From Lepidodermella squamata (Eukaryota; Gastrotricha): a DNA stretch of 64,000 bases. Location: assembly GCA_047495785.1 (NCBI GenBank), contig JBLDXI010000004.1, positions 2,232,001-2,296,000 of the forward strand. Direction: 5' to 3'. The notes under the pieces are model-generated. The model searched no databases and was not told where the DNA came from. It saw only the letters and a list, made by a program, of their open reading frames with translations. The number at the start of each line of letters is the position of its first letter. Positions within the stretch are counted from its first letter, which is position 1. Position numbers and translations under genes: made by a program. Positions 1 to 11,991 of this stretch are shown in pieces.

Positions 1-3000
1 GCGTATGAGTCCTGCCATCCAAGCGGGTAACTGCCACATTGGTGTAAAGAGGCTAGATTAACCAAATCAAATGCGACGAAGACGATGGCAATGTCAGATT
101 TCATGCCAGAGTTATCGATTCGATAGTCATCGATAAGTTTTGATTGATTGGTTTATCGATTTTGGCCCCTTTTGTCACCTCGGGATGGCTTTTTCACGAA
201 TGGTGATGTCTGGCGGGCTGAAAATTTGCAAATATTCAGAATCAGCATTGTCGAAAACCCCTGTACAGTCATTTGGGCCATAGGCGGCTCAGTTTTGACA
301 AAATTTACCCTTTTTCGTGAGCTTTAAAGGCCAGGCGGCTATGCTTTAAGTCCGTTTGAATGTCCATTTTACAAACGGTGATGAATTTAGGTCTAATTTT
401 TTGCAGATGTTGAGATTCAGCATTGTCGATAACCCTTGACAAATAAATTTGACATTCGTACTGGCCAGATTTCCAAAAAATGTCAATTTACGGTGAAAAA
501 AACAGCAAATTTCAAGTTTGCGCAAACTCAAGTCAAATTTTCAATGCGTATGAGTCCTGCCATCCAAGCGGGTAACTGCCACATTGGTGTAAAGAGGCTA
601 GATTAACCAAATCAAATGCGACGAAGACGATGGCAATGTCAGATTTCATGCCAGAGTTATCGATTCGATAGTCATCGATAAGTTTTGATTGATTGGTTTA
701 TCGATTTTGGCCCCTTTTGTCACCTCGGGATGGCTTTTTCACGAATGGTGATGTCTGGCGGGCTGAAAATTTGCAAATATTCAGAATCAGCATTGTCGAA
801 AACCCCTGTACAGTCATTTGGGCCATAGGCGGCTCAGTTTTGACAAAATTTACCCTTTTTCGTGAGCTTTAAAGGCCAGGCGGCTATGCTTTAAGTCCGT
901 TTGAATGTCCATTTTACAAACGGTGATGAATTTAGGTCTAATTTTTTGCAGATGTTGAGATTCAGCATTGTCGATAACCCTTGACAAATAAATTTGACAT
1001 TCGTACTAGCCAGATTTCCAAAAAATGTCAATTTACGGTGAAAAAAACAGCAAATTTCAAGTTTGCGCAAACTCAAGTCAAATTTTCAATGCGTATGAGT
1101 CCTGCCATCCAAGCGGGTAACTGCCACATTGGTGTAAAGAAGCTAGATTAACCAAATCAAATGCGACGAAGACGATGGCAATGTCAGATTTCATGCCAGA
1201 GTTATCGATTCGATAGTTATCGATAAGTTTTGATTGATTGGTTTATCGATTTTGGCCCCTTTTGTCACCTCGGGATGGCTTTTTCACGAATGGTGATGTC
1301 TGGCGGGCTGAAAATTTGCAAATATTCAGAATCAGCATTGTCGAAAACCCCTGTACAGTCATTTGGGCCATAGGCGGCTCAGTTTTGACAAAATTTACCC
1401 TTTTTCGTGAGCTTTAAAGGCCAGGCGGCTATGCTTTAAGTCCGTTTGAATGTCCATTTTACAAACGGTGATGAATTTAGGTCTAATTTTTTGCAGATGT
1501 TGAGATTCAGCATTGTCGATAACCCTTGACAAATAAATTTGACATTCGTACTGGCCAGATTTCCAAAAAATGTCAATTTACGGTGAAAAAAACAGCAAAT
1601 TTCAAGTTTGCGCAAACTCAAGTCAAATTTTCAATGCGTATGAGTCCTGCCATCCAAGCGGGTAACTGCCACATTGGTGTAAAGAGGCTAGATTAACCAA
1701 ATCAAATGCGACGAAGACGATGGCAATGTCAGATTTCATGCCAGAGTTATCGATTCGATAGTCATCGATAAGTTTTGATTGATTGGTTTATCGATTTTGG
1801 CCCCTTTTGTCACCTCGGGATGGCTTTTTCACGAATGGTGATGTCTGGCGGGCTGAAAATTTGCAAATATTCAGAATCAGCATTGTCGAAAACCCCTGTA
1901 CAGTCATTTGGGCCATAGGCGGCTCAGTTTTGACAAAATTTACCCTTTTTCGTGAGCTTTAAAGGCCAGGCGGCTATGCTTTAAGTCCGTTTGAATGTCC
2001 ATTTTACAAACGGTGATGAATTTAGGTCTAATTTTTTGCAGATGTTGAGATTCAGCATTGTCGATAACCCTTGACAAATAAATTTGACATTCGTACTAGC
2101 CAGATTTCCAAAAAATGTCAATTTACGGTGAAAAAAACAGCAAATTTCAAGTTTGCGCAAACTCAAGTCAAATTTTCAATGCGTATGAGTCCTGCCATCC
2201 AAGCGGGTAACTGCCACATTGGTGTAAAGAAGCTAGATTAACCAAATCAAATGCGACGAAGACGATGGCAATGTCAGATTTCATGCCAGAGTTATCGATT
2301 CGATAGTCATCGATAAGTTTTGATTGATTGGTTTATCGATTTTGGCCCCTTTTGTCACCTCGGGATGGCTTTTTCACGAATGGTGATGTCTGGCGGGCTG
2401 AAAATTTGCAAATATTCAGAATCAGCATTGTCGAAAACCCCTGTACAGTCATTTGGGCCATAGGCGGCTCAGTTTTGACAAAATTTACCCTTTTTCGTGA
2501 GCTTTAAAGGCCAGGCGGCTATGCTTTAAGTCCGTTTGAATGTCCATTTTACAAACGGTGATGAATTTAGGTCTAATTTTTTGCAGATGTTGAGATTCAG
2601 CATTGTCGATAACCCTTGACAAATAAATTTGACATTCGTACTGGCCAGATTTCCAAAAAATGTCAATTTACGGTGAAAAAAACAGCAAATTTCAAGTTTG
2701 CGCAAACTCAAGTCAAATTTTCAATGCGTATGAGTCCTGCCATCCAAGCGGGTAACTGCCACATTGGTGTAAAGAGGCTAGATTAACCAAATCAAATGCG
2801 ACGAAGACGATGGCAATGTCAGATTTCATGCCAGAGTTATCGATTCGATAGTCATCGATAAGTTTTGATTGATTGGTTTATCGATTTTGGCCCCTTTTGT
2901 CACCTCGGGATGGCTTTTTCACGAATGGTGATGTCTGGCGGGCTGAAAATTTGCAAATATTCAGAATCAGCATTGTCGAAAACCCCTGTACAGTCATTTG

Positions 3001-6000
3001 GGCCATAGGCGGCTCAGTTTTGACAAAATTTACCCTTTTTCGTGAGCTTTAAAGGCCAGGCGGCTATGCTTTAAGTCCGTTTGAATGTCCATTTTACAAA
3101 CGGTGATGAATTTAGGTCTAATTTTTTGCAGATGTTGAGATTCAGCATTGTCGATAACCCTTGACAAATAAATTTGACATTCGTACTGGCCAGATTTCCA
3201 AAAAATGTCAATTTACGGTGAAAAAAACAGCAAATTTCAAGTTTGCGCAAACTCAAGTCAAATTTTCAATGCGTATGAGTCCTGCCATCCAAGCGGGTAA
3301 CTGCCACATTGGTGTAAAGAGGCTAGATTAACCAAATCAAATGCGACGAAGACGATGGCAATGTCAGATTTCATGCCAGAGTTATCGATTCGATAGTCAT
3401 CGATAAGTTTTGATTGATTGGTTTATCGATTTTGGCCCCTTTTGTCACCTCGGGATGGCTTTTTCACGAATGGTGATGTCTGGCGGGCTGAAAATTTGCA
3501 AATATTCAGAATCAGCATTGTCGAAAACCCCTGTACAGTCATTTGGGCCATAGGCGGCTCAGTTTTGACAAAATTTACCCTTTTTCGTGAGCTTTAAAGG
3601 CCAGGCGGCTATGCTTTAAGTCCGTTTGAATGTCCATTTTACAAACGGTGATGAATTTAGGTCTAATTTTTTGCAGATGTTGAGATTCAGCATTGTCGAT
3701 AACCCTTGACAAATAAATTTGACATTCGTACTGGCCAGATTTCCAAAAAATGTCAATTTACGGTGAAAAAAACAGCAAATTTCAAGTTTGCGCAAACTCA
3801 AGTCAAATTTTCAATGCGTATGAGTCCTGCCATCCAAGCGGGTAACTGCCACATTGGTGTAAAGAGGCTAGATTAACCAAATCAAATGCGACGAAGACGA
3901 TGGCAATGTCAGATTTCATGCCAGAGTTATCGATTCGATAGTCATCGATAAGTTTTGATTGATTGGTTTATCGATTTTGGCCCCTTTTGTCACCTCGGGA
4001 TGGCTTTTTCACGAATGGTGATGTCTGGCGGGCTGAAAATTTGCAAATATTCAGAATCAGCATTGTCGAAAACCCCTGTACAGTCATTTGGGCCATAGGC
4101 GGCTCAGTTTTGACAAAATTTACCCTTTTTCGTGAGCTTTAAAGGCCAGGCGGCTATGCTTTAAGTCCGTTTGAATGTCCATTTTACAAACGGTGATGAA
4201 TTTAGGTCTAATTTTTTGCAGATGTTGAGATTCAGCATTGTCGATAACCCTTGACAAATAAATTTGACATTCGTACTGGCCAGATTTCCAAAAAATGTCA
4301 ATTTACGGTGAAAAAAACAGCAAATTTCAAGTTTGCGCAAACTCAAGTCAAATTTTCAATGCGTATGAGTCCTGCCATCCAAGCGGGTAACTGCCACATT
4401 GGTGTAAAGAGGCTAGATTAACCAAATCAAATGCGACGAAGACGATGGCAATGTCAGATTTCATGCCAGAGTTATCGATTCGATAGTCATCGATAAGTTT
4501 TGATTGATTGGTTTATCGATTTTGGCCCCTTTTGTCACCTCGGGATGGCTTTTTCACGAATGGTGATGTCTGGCGGGCTGAAAATTTGCAAATATTCAGA
4601 ATCAGCATTGTCGAAAACCCCTGTACAGTCATTTGGGCCATAGGCGGCTCAGTTTTGACAAAATTTACCCTTTTTCGTGAGCTTTAAAGGCCAGGCGGCT
4701 ATGCTTTAAGTCCGTTTGAATGTCCATTTTACAAACGGTGATGAATTTAGGTCTAATTTTTTGCAGATGTTGAGATTCAGCATTGTCGATAACCCTTGAC
4801 AAATAAATTTGACATTCGTACTGGCCAGATTTCCAAAAAATGTCAATTTACGGTGAAAAAAACAGCAAATTTCAAGTTTGCGCAAACTCAAGTCAAATTT
4901 TCAATGCGTATGAGTCCTGCCATCCAAGCGGGTAACTGCCACATTGGTGTAAAGAGGCTAGATTAACCAAATCAAATGCGACGAAGACGATGGCAATGTC
5001 AGATTTCATGCCAGAGTTATCGATTCGATAGTCATCGATAAGTTTTGATTGATTGGTTTATCGATTTTGGCCCCTTTTGTCACCTCGGGATGGCTTTTTC
5101 ACGAATGGTGATGTCTGGCGGGCTGAAAATTTGCAAATATTCAGAATCAGCATTGTCGAAAACCCCTGTACAGTCATTTGGGCCATAGGCGGCTCAGTTT
5201 TGACAAAATTTACCCTTTTTCGTGAGCTTTAAAGGCCAGGCGGCTATGCTTTAAGTCCGTTTGAATGTCCATTTTACAAACGGTGATGAATTTAGGTCTA
5301 ATTTTTTGCAGATGTTGAGATTCAGCATTGTCGATAACCCTTGACAAATAAATTTGACATTCGTACTGGCCAGATTTCCAAAAAATGTCAATTTACGGTG
5401 AAAAAAACAGCAAATTTCAAGTTTGCGCAAACTCAAGTCAAATTTTCAATGCGTATGAGTCCTGCCATCCAAGCGGGTAACTGCCACATTGGTGTAAAGA
5501 GGCTAGATTAACCAAATCAAATGCGACGAAGACGATGGCAATGTCAGATTTCATGCCAGAGTTATCGATTCGATAGTCATCGATAAGTTTTGATTGATTG
5601 GTTTATCGATTTTGGCCCCTTTTGTCACCTCGGGATGGCTTTTTCACGAATGGTGATGTCTGGCGGGCTGAAAATTTGCAAATATTCAGAATCAGCATTG
5701 TCGAAAACCCCTGTACAGTCATTTGGGCCATAGGCGGCTCAGTTTTGACAAAATTTACCCTTTTTCGTGAGCTTTAAAGGCCAGGCGGCTATGCTTTAAG
5801 TCCGTTTGAATGTCCATTTTACAAACGGTGATGAATTTAGGTCTAATTTTTTGCAGATGTTGAGATTCAGCATTGTCGATAACCCTTGACAAATAAATTT
5901 GACATTCGTACTGGCCAGATTTCCAAAAAATGTCAATTTACGGTGAAAAAAACAGCAAATTTCAAGTTTGCGCAAACTCAAGTCAAATTTTCAATGCGTA

Positions 6001-9000
6001 TGAGTCCTGCCATCCAAGCGGGTAACTGCCACATTGGTGTAAAGAGGCTAGATTAACCAAATCAAATGCGACGAAGACGATGGCAATGTCAGATTTCATG
6101 CCAGAGTTATCGATTCGATAGTCATCGATAAGTTTTGATTGATTGGTTTATCGATTTTGGCCCCTTTTGTCACCTCGGGATGGCTTTTTCACGAATGGTG
6201 ATGTCTGGCGGGCTGAAAATTTGCAAATATTCAGAATCAGCATTGTCGAAAACCCCTGTACAGTCATTTGGGCCATAGGCGGCTCAGTTTTGACAAAATT
6301 TACCCTTTTTCGTGAGCTTTAAAGGCCAGGCGGCTATGCTTTAAGTCCGTTTGAATGTCCATTTTACAAACGGTGATGAATTTAGGTCTAATTTTTTGCA
6401 GATGTTGAGATTCAGCATTGTCGATAACCCTTGACAAATAAATTTGACATTCGTACTGGCCAGATTTCCAAAAAATGTCAATTTACGGTGAAAAAAACAG
6501 CAAATTTCAAGTTTGCGCAAACTCAAGTCAAATTTTCAATGCGTATGAGTCCTGCCATCCAAGCGGGTAACTGCCACATTGGTGTAAAGAGGCTAGATTA
6601 ACCAAATCAAATGCGACGAAGACGATGGCAATGTCAGATTTCATGCCAGAGTTATCGATTCGATAGTCATCGATAAGTTTTGATTGATTGGTTTATCGAT
6701 TTTGGCCCCTTTTGTCACCTCGGGATGGCTTTTTCACGAATGGTGATGTCTGGCGGGCTGAAAATTTGCAAATATTCAGAATCAGCATTGTCGAAAACCC
6801 CTGTACAGTCATTTGGGCCATAGGCGGCTCAGTTTTGACAAAATTTACCCTTTTTCGTGAGCTTTAAAGGCCAGGCGGCTATGCTTTAAGTCCGTTTGAA
6901 TGTCCATTTTACAAACGGTGATGAATTTAGGTCTCATTTTTTGCAGATGTTGAGATTCAGCATTGTCGATAACCCTTGACAAATAAATTTGACATTCGTA
7001 CTGGCCAGATTTCCAAAAAATGTCAATTTACGGTGAAAAAAACAGCAAATTTCAAGTTTGCGCAAACTCAAGTCAAATTTTCAATGCGTATGAGTCCTGC
7101 CATCCAAGCGGGTAACTGCCACATTGGTGTAAAGAGGCTAGATTAACCAAATCAAATGCGACGAAGACGATGGCAATGTCAGATTTCATGCCAGAGTTAT
7201 CGATTCGATAGTCATCGATAAGTTTTGATTGATTGGTTTATCGATTTTGGCCCCTTTTGTCACCTCGGGATGGCTTTTTCACGAATGGTGATGTCTGGCG
7301 GGCTGAAAATTTGCAAATATTCAGAATCAGCATTGTCGAAAACCCCTGTACAGTCATTTGGGCCATAGGCGGCTCAGTTTTGACAAAATTTACCCTTTTT
7401 CGTGAGCTTTAAAGGCCAGGCGGCTATGCTTTAAGTCCGTTTGAATGTCCATTTTACAAACGGTGATGAATTTAGGTCTAATTTTTTGCAGATGTTGAGA
7501 TTCAGCATTGTCGATAACCCTTGACAAATAAATTTGACATTCGTACTGGCCAGATTTCCAAAAAATGTCAATTTACGGTGAAAAAAACAGCAAATTTCAA
7601 GTTTGCGCAAACTCAAGTCAAATTTTCAATGCGTATGAGTCCTGCCATCCAAGCGGGTAACTGCCACATTGGTGTAAAGAGGCTAGATTAACCAAATCAA
7701 ATGCGACGAAGACGATGGCAATGTCAGATTTCATGCCAGAGTTATCGATTCGATAGTCATCGATAAGTTTTGATTGATTGGTTTATCGATTTTGGCCCCT
7801 TTTGTCACCTCGGGATGGCTTTTTCACGAATGGTGATGTCTGGCGGGCTGAAAATTTGCAAATATTCAGAATCAGCATTGTCGAAAACCCCTGTACAGTC
7901 ATTTGGGCCATAGGCGGCTCAGTTTTGACAAAATTTACCCTTTTTCGTGAGCTTTAAAGGCCAGGCGGCTATGCTTTAAGTCCGTTTGAATGTCCATTTT
8001 ACAAACGGTGATGAATTTAGGTCTAATTTTTTGCAGATGTTGAGATTCAGCATTGTCGATAACCCTTGACAAATAAATTTGACATTCGTACTGGCCAGAT
8101 TTCCAAAAAATGTCAATTTACGGTGAAAAAAACAGCAAATTTCAAGTTTGCGCAAACTCAAGTCAAATTTTCAATGCGTATGAGTCCTGCCATCCAAGCG
8201 GGTAACTGCCACATTGGTGTAAAGAGGCTAGATTAACCAAATCAAATGCGACGAAGACGATGGCAATGTCAGATTTCATGCCAGAGTTATCGATTCGATA
8301 GTCATCGATAAGTTTTGATTGATTGGTTTATCGATTTTGGCCCCTTTTGTCACCTCGGGATGGCTTTTTCACGAATGGTGATGTCTGGCGGGCTGAAAAT
8401 TTGCAAATATTCAGAATCAGCATTGTCGAAAACCCCTGTACAGTCATTTGGGCCATAGGCGGCTCAGTTTTGACAAAATTTACCCTTTTTCGTGAGCTTT
8501 AAAGGCCAGGCGGCTATGCTTTAAGTCCGTTTGAATGTCCATTTTACAAACGGTGATGAATTTAGGTCTAATTTTTTGCAGATGTTGAGATTCAGCATTG
8601 TCGATAACCCTTGACAAATAAATTTGACATTCGTACTGGCCAGATTTCCAAAAAATGTCAATTTACGGTGAAAAAAACAGCAAATTTCAAGTTTGCGCAA
8701 ACTCAAGTCAAATTTTCAATGCGTATGAGTCCTGCCATCCAAGCGGGTAACTGCCACATTGGTGTAAAGAGGCTAGATTAACCAAATCAAATGCGACGAA
8801 GACGATGGCAATGTCAGATTTCATGCCAGAGTTATCGATTCGATAGTCATCGATAAGTTTTGATTGATTGGTTTATCGATTTTGGCCCCTTTTGTCACCT
8901 CGGGATGGCTTTTTCACGAATGGTGATGTCTGGCGGGCTGAAAATTTGCAAATATTCAGAATCAGCATTGTCGAAAACCCCTGTACAGTCATTTGGGCCA

Positions 9001-11990
9001 TAGGCGGCTCAGTTTTGACAAAATTTACCCTTTTTCGTGAGCTTTAAAGGCCAGGCGGCTATGCTTTAAGTCCGTTTGAATGTCCATTTTACAAACGGTG
9101 ATGAATTTAGGTCTAATTTTTTGCAGATGTTGAGATTCAGCATTGTCGATAACCCTTGACAAATAAATTTGACATTCGTACTGGCCAGATTTCCAAAAAA
9201 TGTCAATTTACGGTGAAAAAAACAGCAAATTTCAAGTTTGCGCAAACTCAAGTCAAATTTTCAATGCGTATGAGTCCTGCCATCCAAGCGGGTAACTGCC
9301 ACATTGGTGTAAAGAGGCTAGATTAACCAAATCAAATGCGACGAAGACGATGGCAATGTCAGATTTCATGCCAGAGTTATCGATTCGATAGTCATCGATA
9401 AGTTTTGATTGATTGGTTTATCGATTTTGGCCCCTTTTGTCACCTCGGGATGGCTTTTTCACGAATGGTGATGTCTGGCGGGCTGAAAATTTGCAAATAT
9501 TCAGAATCAGCATTGTCGAAAACCCCTGTACAGTCATTTGGGCCATAGGCGGCTCAGTTTTGACAAAATTTACCCTTTTTCGTGAGCTTTAAAGGCCAGG
9601 CGGCTATGCTTTAAGTCCGTTTGAATGTCCATTTTACAAACGGTGATGAATTTAGGTCTAATTTTTTGCAGATGTTGAGATTCAGCATTGTCGATAACCC
9701 TTGACAAATAAATTTGACATTCGTACTGGCCAGATTTCCAAAAAATGTCAATTTACGGTGAAAAAAACAGCAAATTTCAAGTTTGCGCAAACTCAAGTCA
9801 AATTTTCAATGCGTATGAGTCCTGCCATCCAAGCGGGTAACTGCCACATTGGTGTAAAGAGGCTAGATTAACCAAATCAAATGCGACGAAGACGATGGCA
9901 ATGTCAGATTTCATGCCAGAGTTATCGATTCGATAGTCATCGATAAGTTTTGATTGATTGGTTTATCGATTTTGGCCCCTTTTGTCACCTCGGGATGGCT
10001 TTTTCACGAATGGTGATGTCTGGCGGGCTGAAAATTTGCAAATATTCAGAATCAGCATTGTCGAAAACCCCTGTACAGTCATTTGGGCCATAGGCGGCTC
10101 AGTTTTGACAAAATTTACCCTTTTTCGTGAGCTTTAAAGGCCAGGCGGCTATGCTTTAAGTCCGTTTGAATGTCCATTTTACAAACGGTGATGAATTTAG
10201 GTCTAATTTTTTGCAGATGTTGAGATTCAGCATTGTCGATAACCCTTGACAAATAAATTTGACATTCGTACTGGCCAGATTTCCAAAAAATGTCAATTTA
10301 CGGTGAAAAAAACAGCAAATTTCAAGTTTGCGCAAACTCAAGTCAAATTTTCAATGCGTATGAGTCCTGCCATCCAAGCGGGTAACTGCCACATTGGTGT
10401 AAAGAGGCTAGATTAACCAAATCAAATGCGACGAAGACGATGGCAATGTCAGATTTCATGCCAGAGTTATCGATTCGATAGTCATCGATAAGTTTTGATT
10501 GATTGGTTTATCGATTTTGGCCCCTTTTGTCACCTCGGGATGGCTTTTTCACGAATGGTGATGTCTGGCGGGCTGAAAATTTGCAAATATTCAGAATCAG
10601 CATTGTCGAAAACCCCTGTACAGTCATTTGGGCCATAGGCGGCTCAGTTTTGACAAAATTTACCCTTTTTCGTGAGCTTTAAAGGCCAGGCGGCTATGCT
10701 TTAAGTCCGTTTGAATGTCCATTTTACAAACGGTGATGAATTTAGGTCTAATTTTTTGCAGATGTTGAGATTCAGCATTGTCGATAACCCTTGACAAATA
10801 AATTTGACATTCGTACTGGCCAGATTTCCAAAAAATGTCAATTTACGGTGAAAAAAACAGCAAATTTCAAGTTTGCGCAAACTCAAGTCAAATTTTCAAT
10901 GCGTATGAGTCCTGCCATCCAAGCGGGTAACTGCCACATTGGTGTAAAGAGGCTAGATTAACCAAATCAAATGCGACGAAGACGATGGCAATGTCAGATT
11001 TCATGCCAGAGTTATCGATTCGATAGTCATCGATAAGTTTTGATTGATTGGTTTATCGATTTTGGCCCCTTTTGTCACCTCGGGATGGCTTTTTCACGAA
11101 TGGTGATGTCTGGCGGGCTGAAAATTTGCAAATATTCAGAATCAGCATTGTCGAAAACCCCTGTACAGTCATTTGGGCCATAGGCGGCTCAGTTTTGACA
11201 AAATTTACCCTTTTTCGTGAGCTTTAAAGGCCAGGCGGCTATGCTTTAAGTCCGTTTGAATGTCCATTTTACAAACGGTGATGAATTTAGGTCTAATTTT
11301 TTGCAGATGTTGAGATTCAGCATTGTCGATAACCCTTGACAAATAAATTTGACATTCGTACTGGCCAGATTTCCAAAAAATGTCAATTTACGGTGAAAAA
11401 AACAGCAAATTTCAAGTTTGCGCAAACTCAAGTCAAATTTTCAATGCGTATGAGTCCTGCCATCCAAGCGGGTAACTGCCACATTGGTGTAAAGAGGCTA
11501 GATTAACCAAATCAAATGCGACGAAGACGATGGCAATGTCAGATTTCATGCCAGAGTTATCGATTCGATAGTCATCGATAAGTTTTGATTGATTGGTTTA
11601 TCGATTTTGGCCCCTTTTGTCACCTCGGGATGGCTTTTTCACGAATGGTGATGTCTGGCGGGCTGAAAATTTGCAAATATTCAGAATCAGCATTGTCGAA
11701 AACCCCTGTACAGTCATTTGGGCCATAGGCGGCTCAGTTTTGACAAAATTTACCCTTTTTCGTGAGCTTTAAAGGCCAGGCGGCTATGCTTTAAGTCCGT
11801 TTGAATGTCCATTTTACAAACGGTGATGAATTTAGGTCTAATTTTTTGCAGATGTTGAGATTCAGCATTGTCGATAACCCTTGACAAATAAATTTGACAT
11901 TCGTACTGGCCAGATTTCCAAAAAATGTCAATTTACGGTGAAAAAAACAGCAAATTTCAAGTTTGCGCAAACTCAAGTCAAATTTTCAAT
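1..11990 (-). repeat. 545-bp satellite array, block 1 (22 monomers)
   Basis: Exactly 22 head-to-tail copies of a 545-bp monomer fill this block (22 x 545 = 11990). I define the orientation by the recurring 61-codon frame, which lies on the minus strand here. Copies differ at only a handful of positions: 1008, 1141, 1218, 2098, 2231 and 6935. Each monomer contains a 175-bp-offset internal repeat, and a TATCGAT-rich stretch that can form a hairpin. The conserved 61-aa frame is present only because the DNA is repeated; nothing suggests it is translated. Such homogeneity is typical of a recently amplified satellite, though assembly collapse or copying of consensus is possible. Confidence 0.97.
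112..136. repeat. monomer hairpin TTATCGAT / ATCGATAA (repeated in every unit)
   Basis: In each 545-bp monomer the octamer TTATCGAT (112-119 in the first copy) is followed, 9 bases later, by its exact complement ATCGATAA (129-136). A further TATCGAT lies about 18 bp downstream. The arms could pair as a stem of 8 bp with a 9-nt loop. TATCGATA-like sites are bound by DREF and BEAF-type proteins in Drosophila; whether anything binds here is unknown. One substitution in the third monomer (1218) falls in the loop. Confidence 0.7.
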
Positions 11991-11991
11991 G
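11987..11991. other. satellite orientation switch 1 (5-bp microhomology)
   Basis: The left block ends in the normal monomer sequence ttttcaatg. The right block continues in the opposite orientation from a different monomer position (caatgctgattctg). The five bases caatg fit both sides, so the breakpoint cannot be placed more precisely. Unlike the second switch, this one is not a palindrome, because the two sides join at different monomer phases. Confidence 0.9.
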
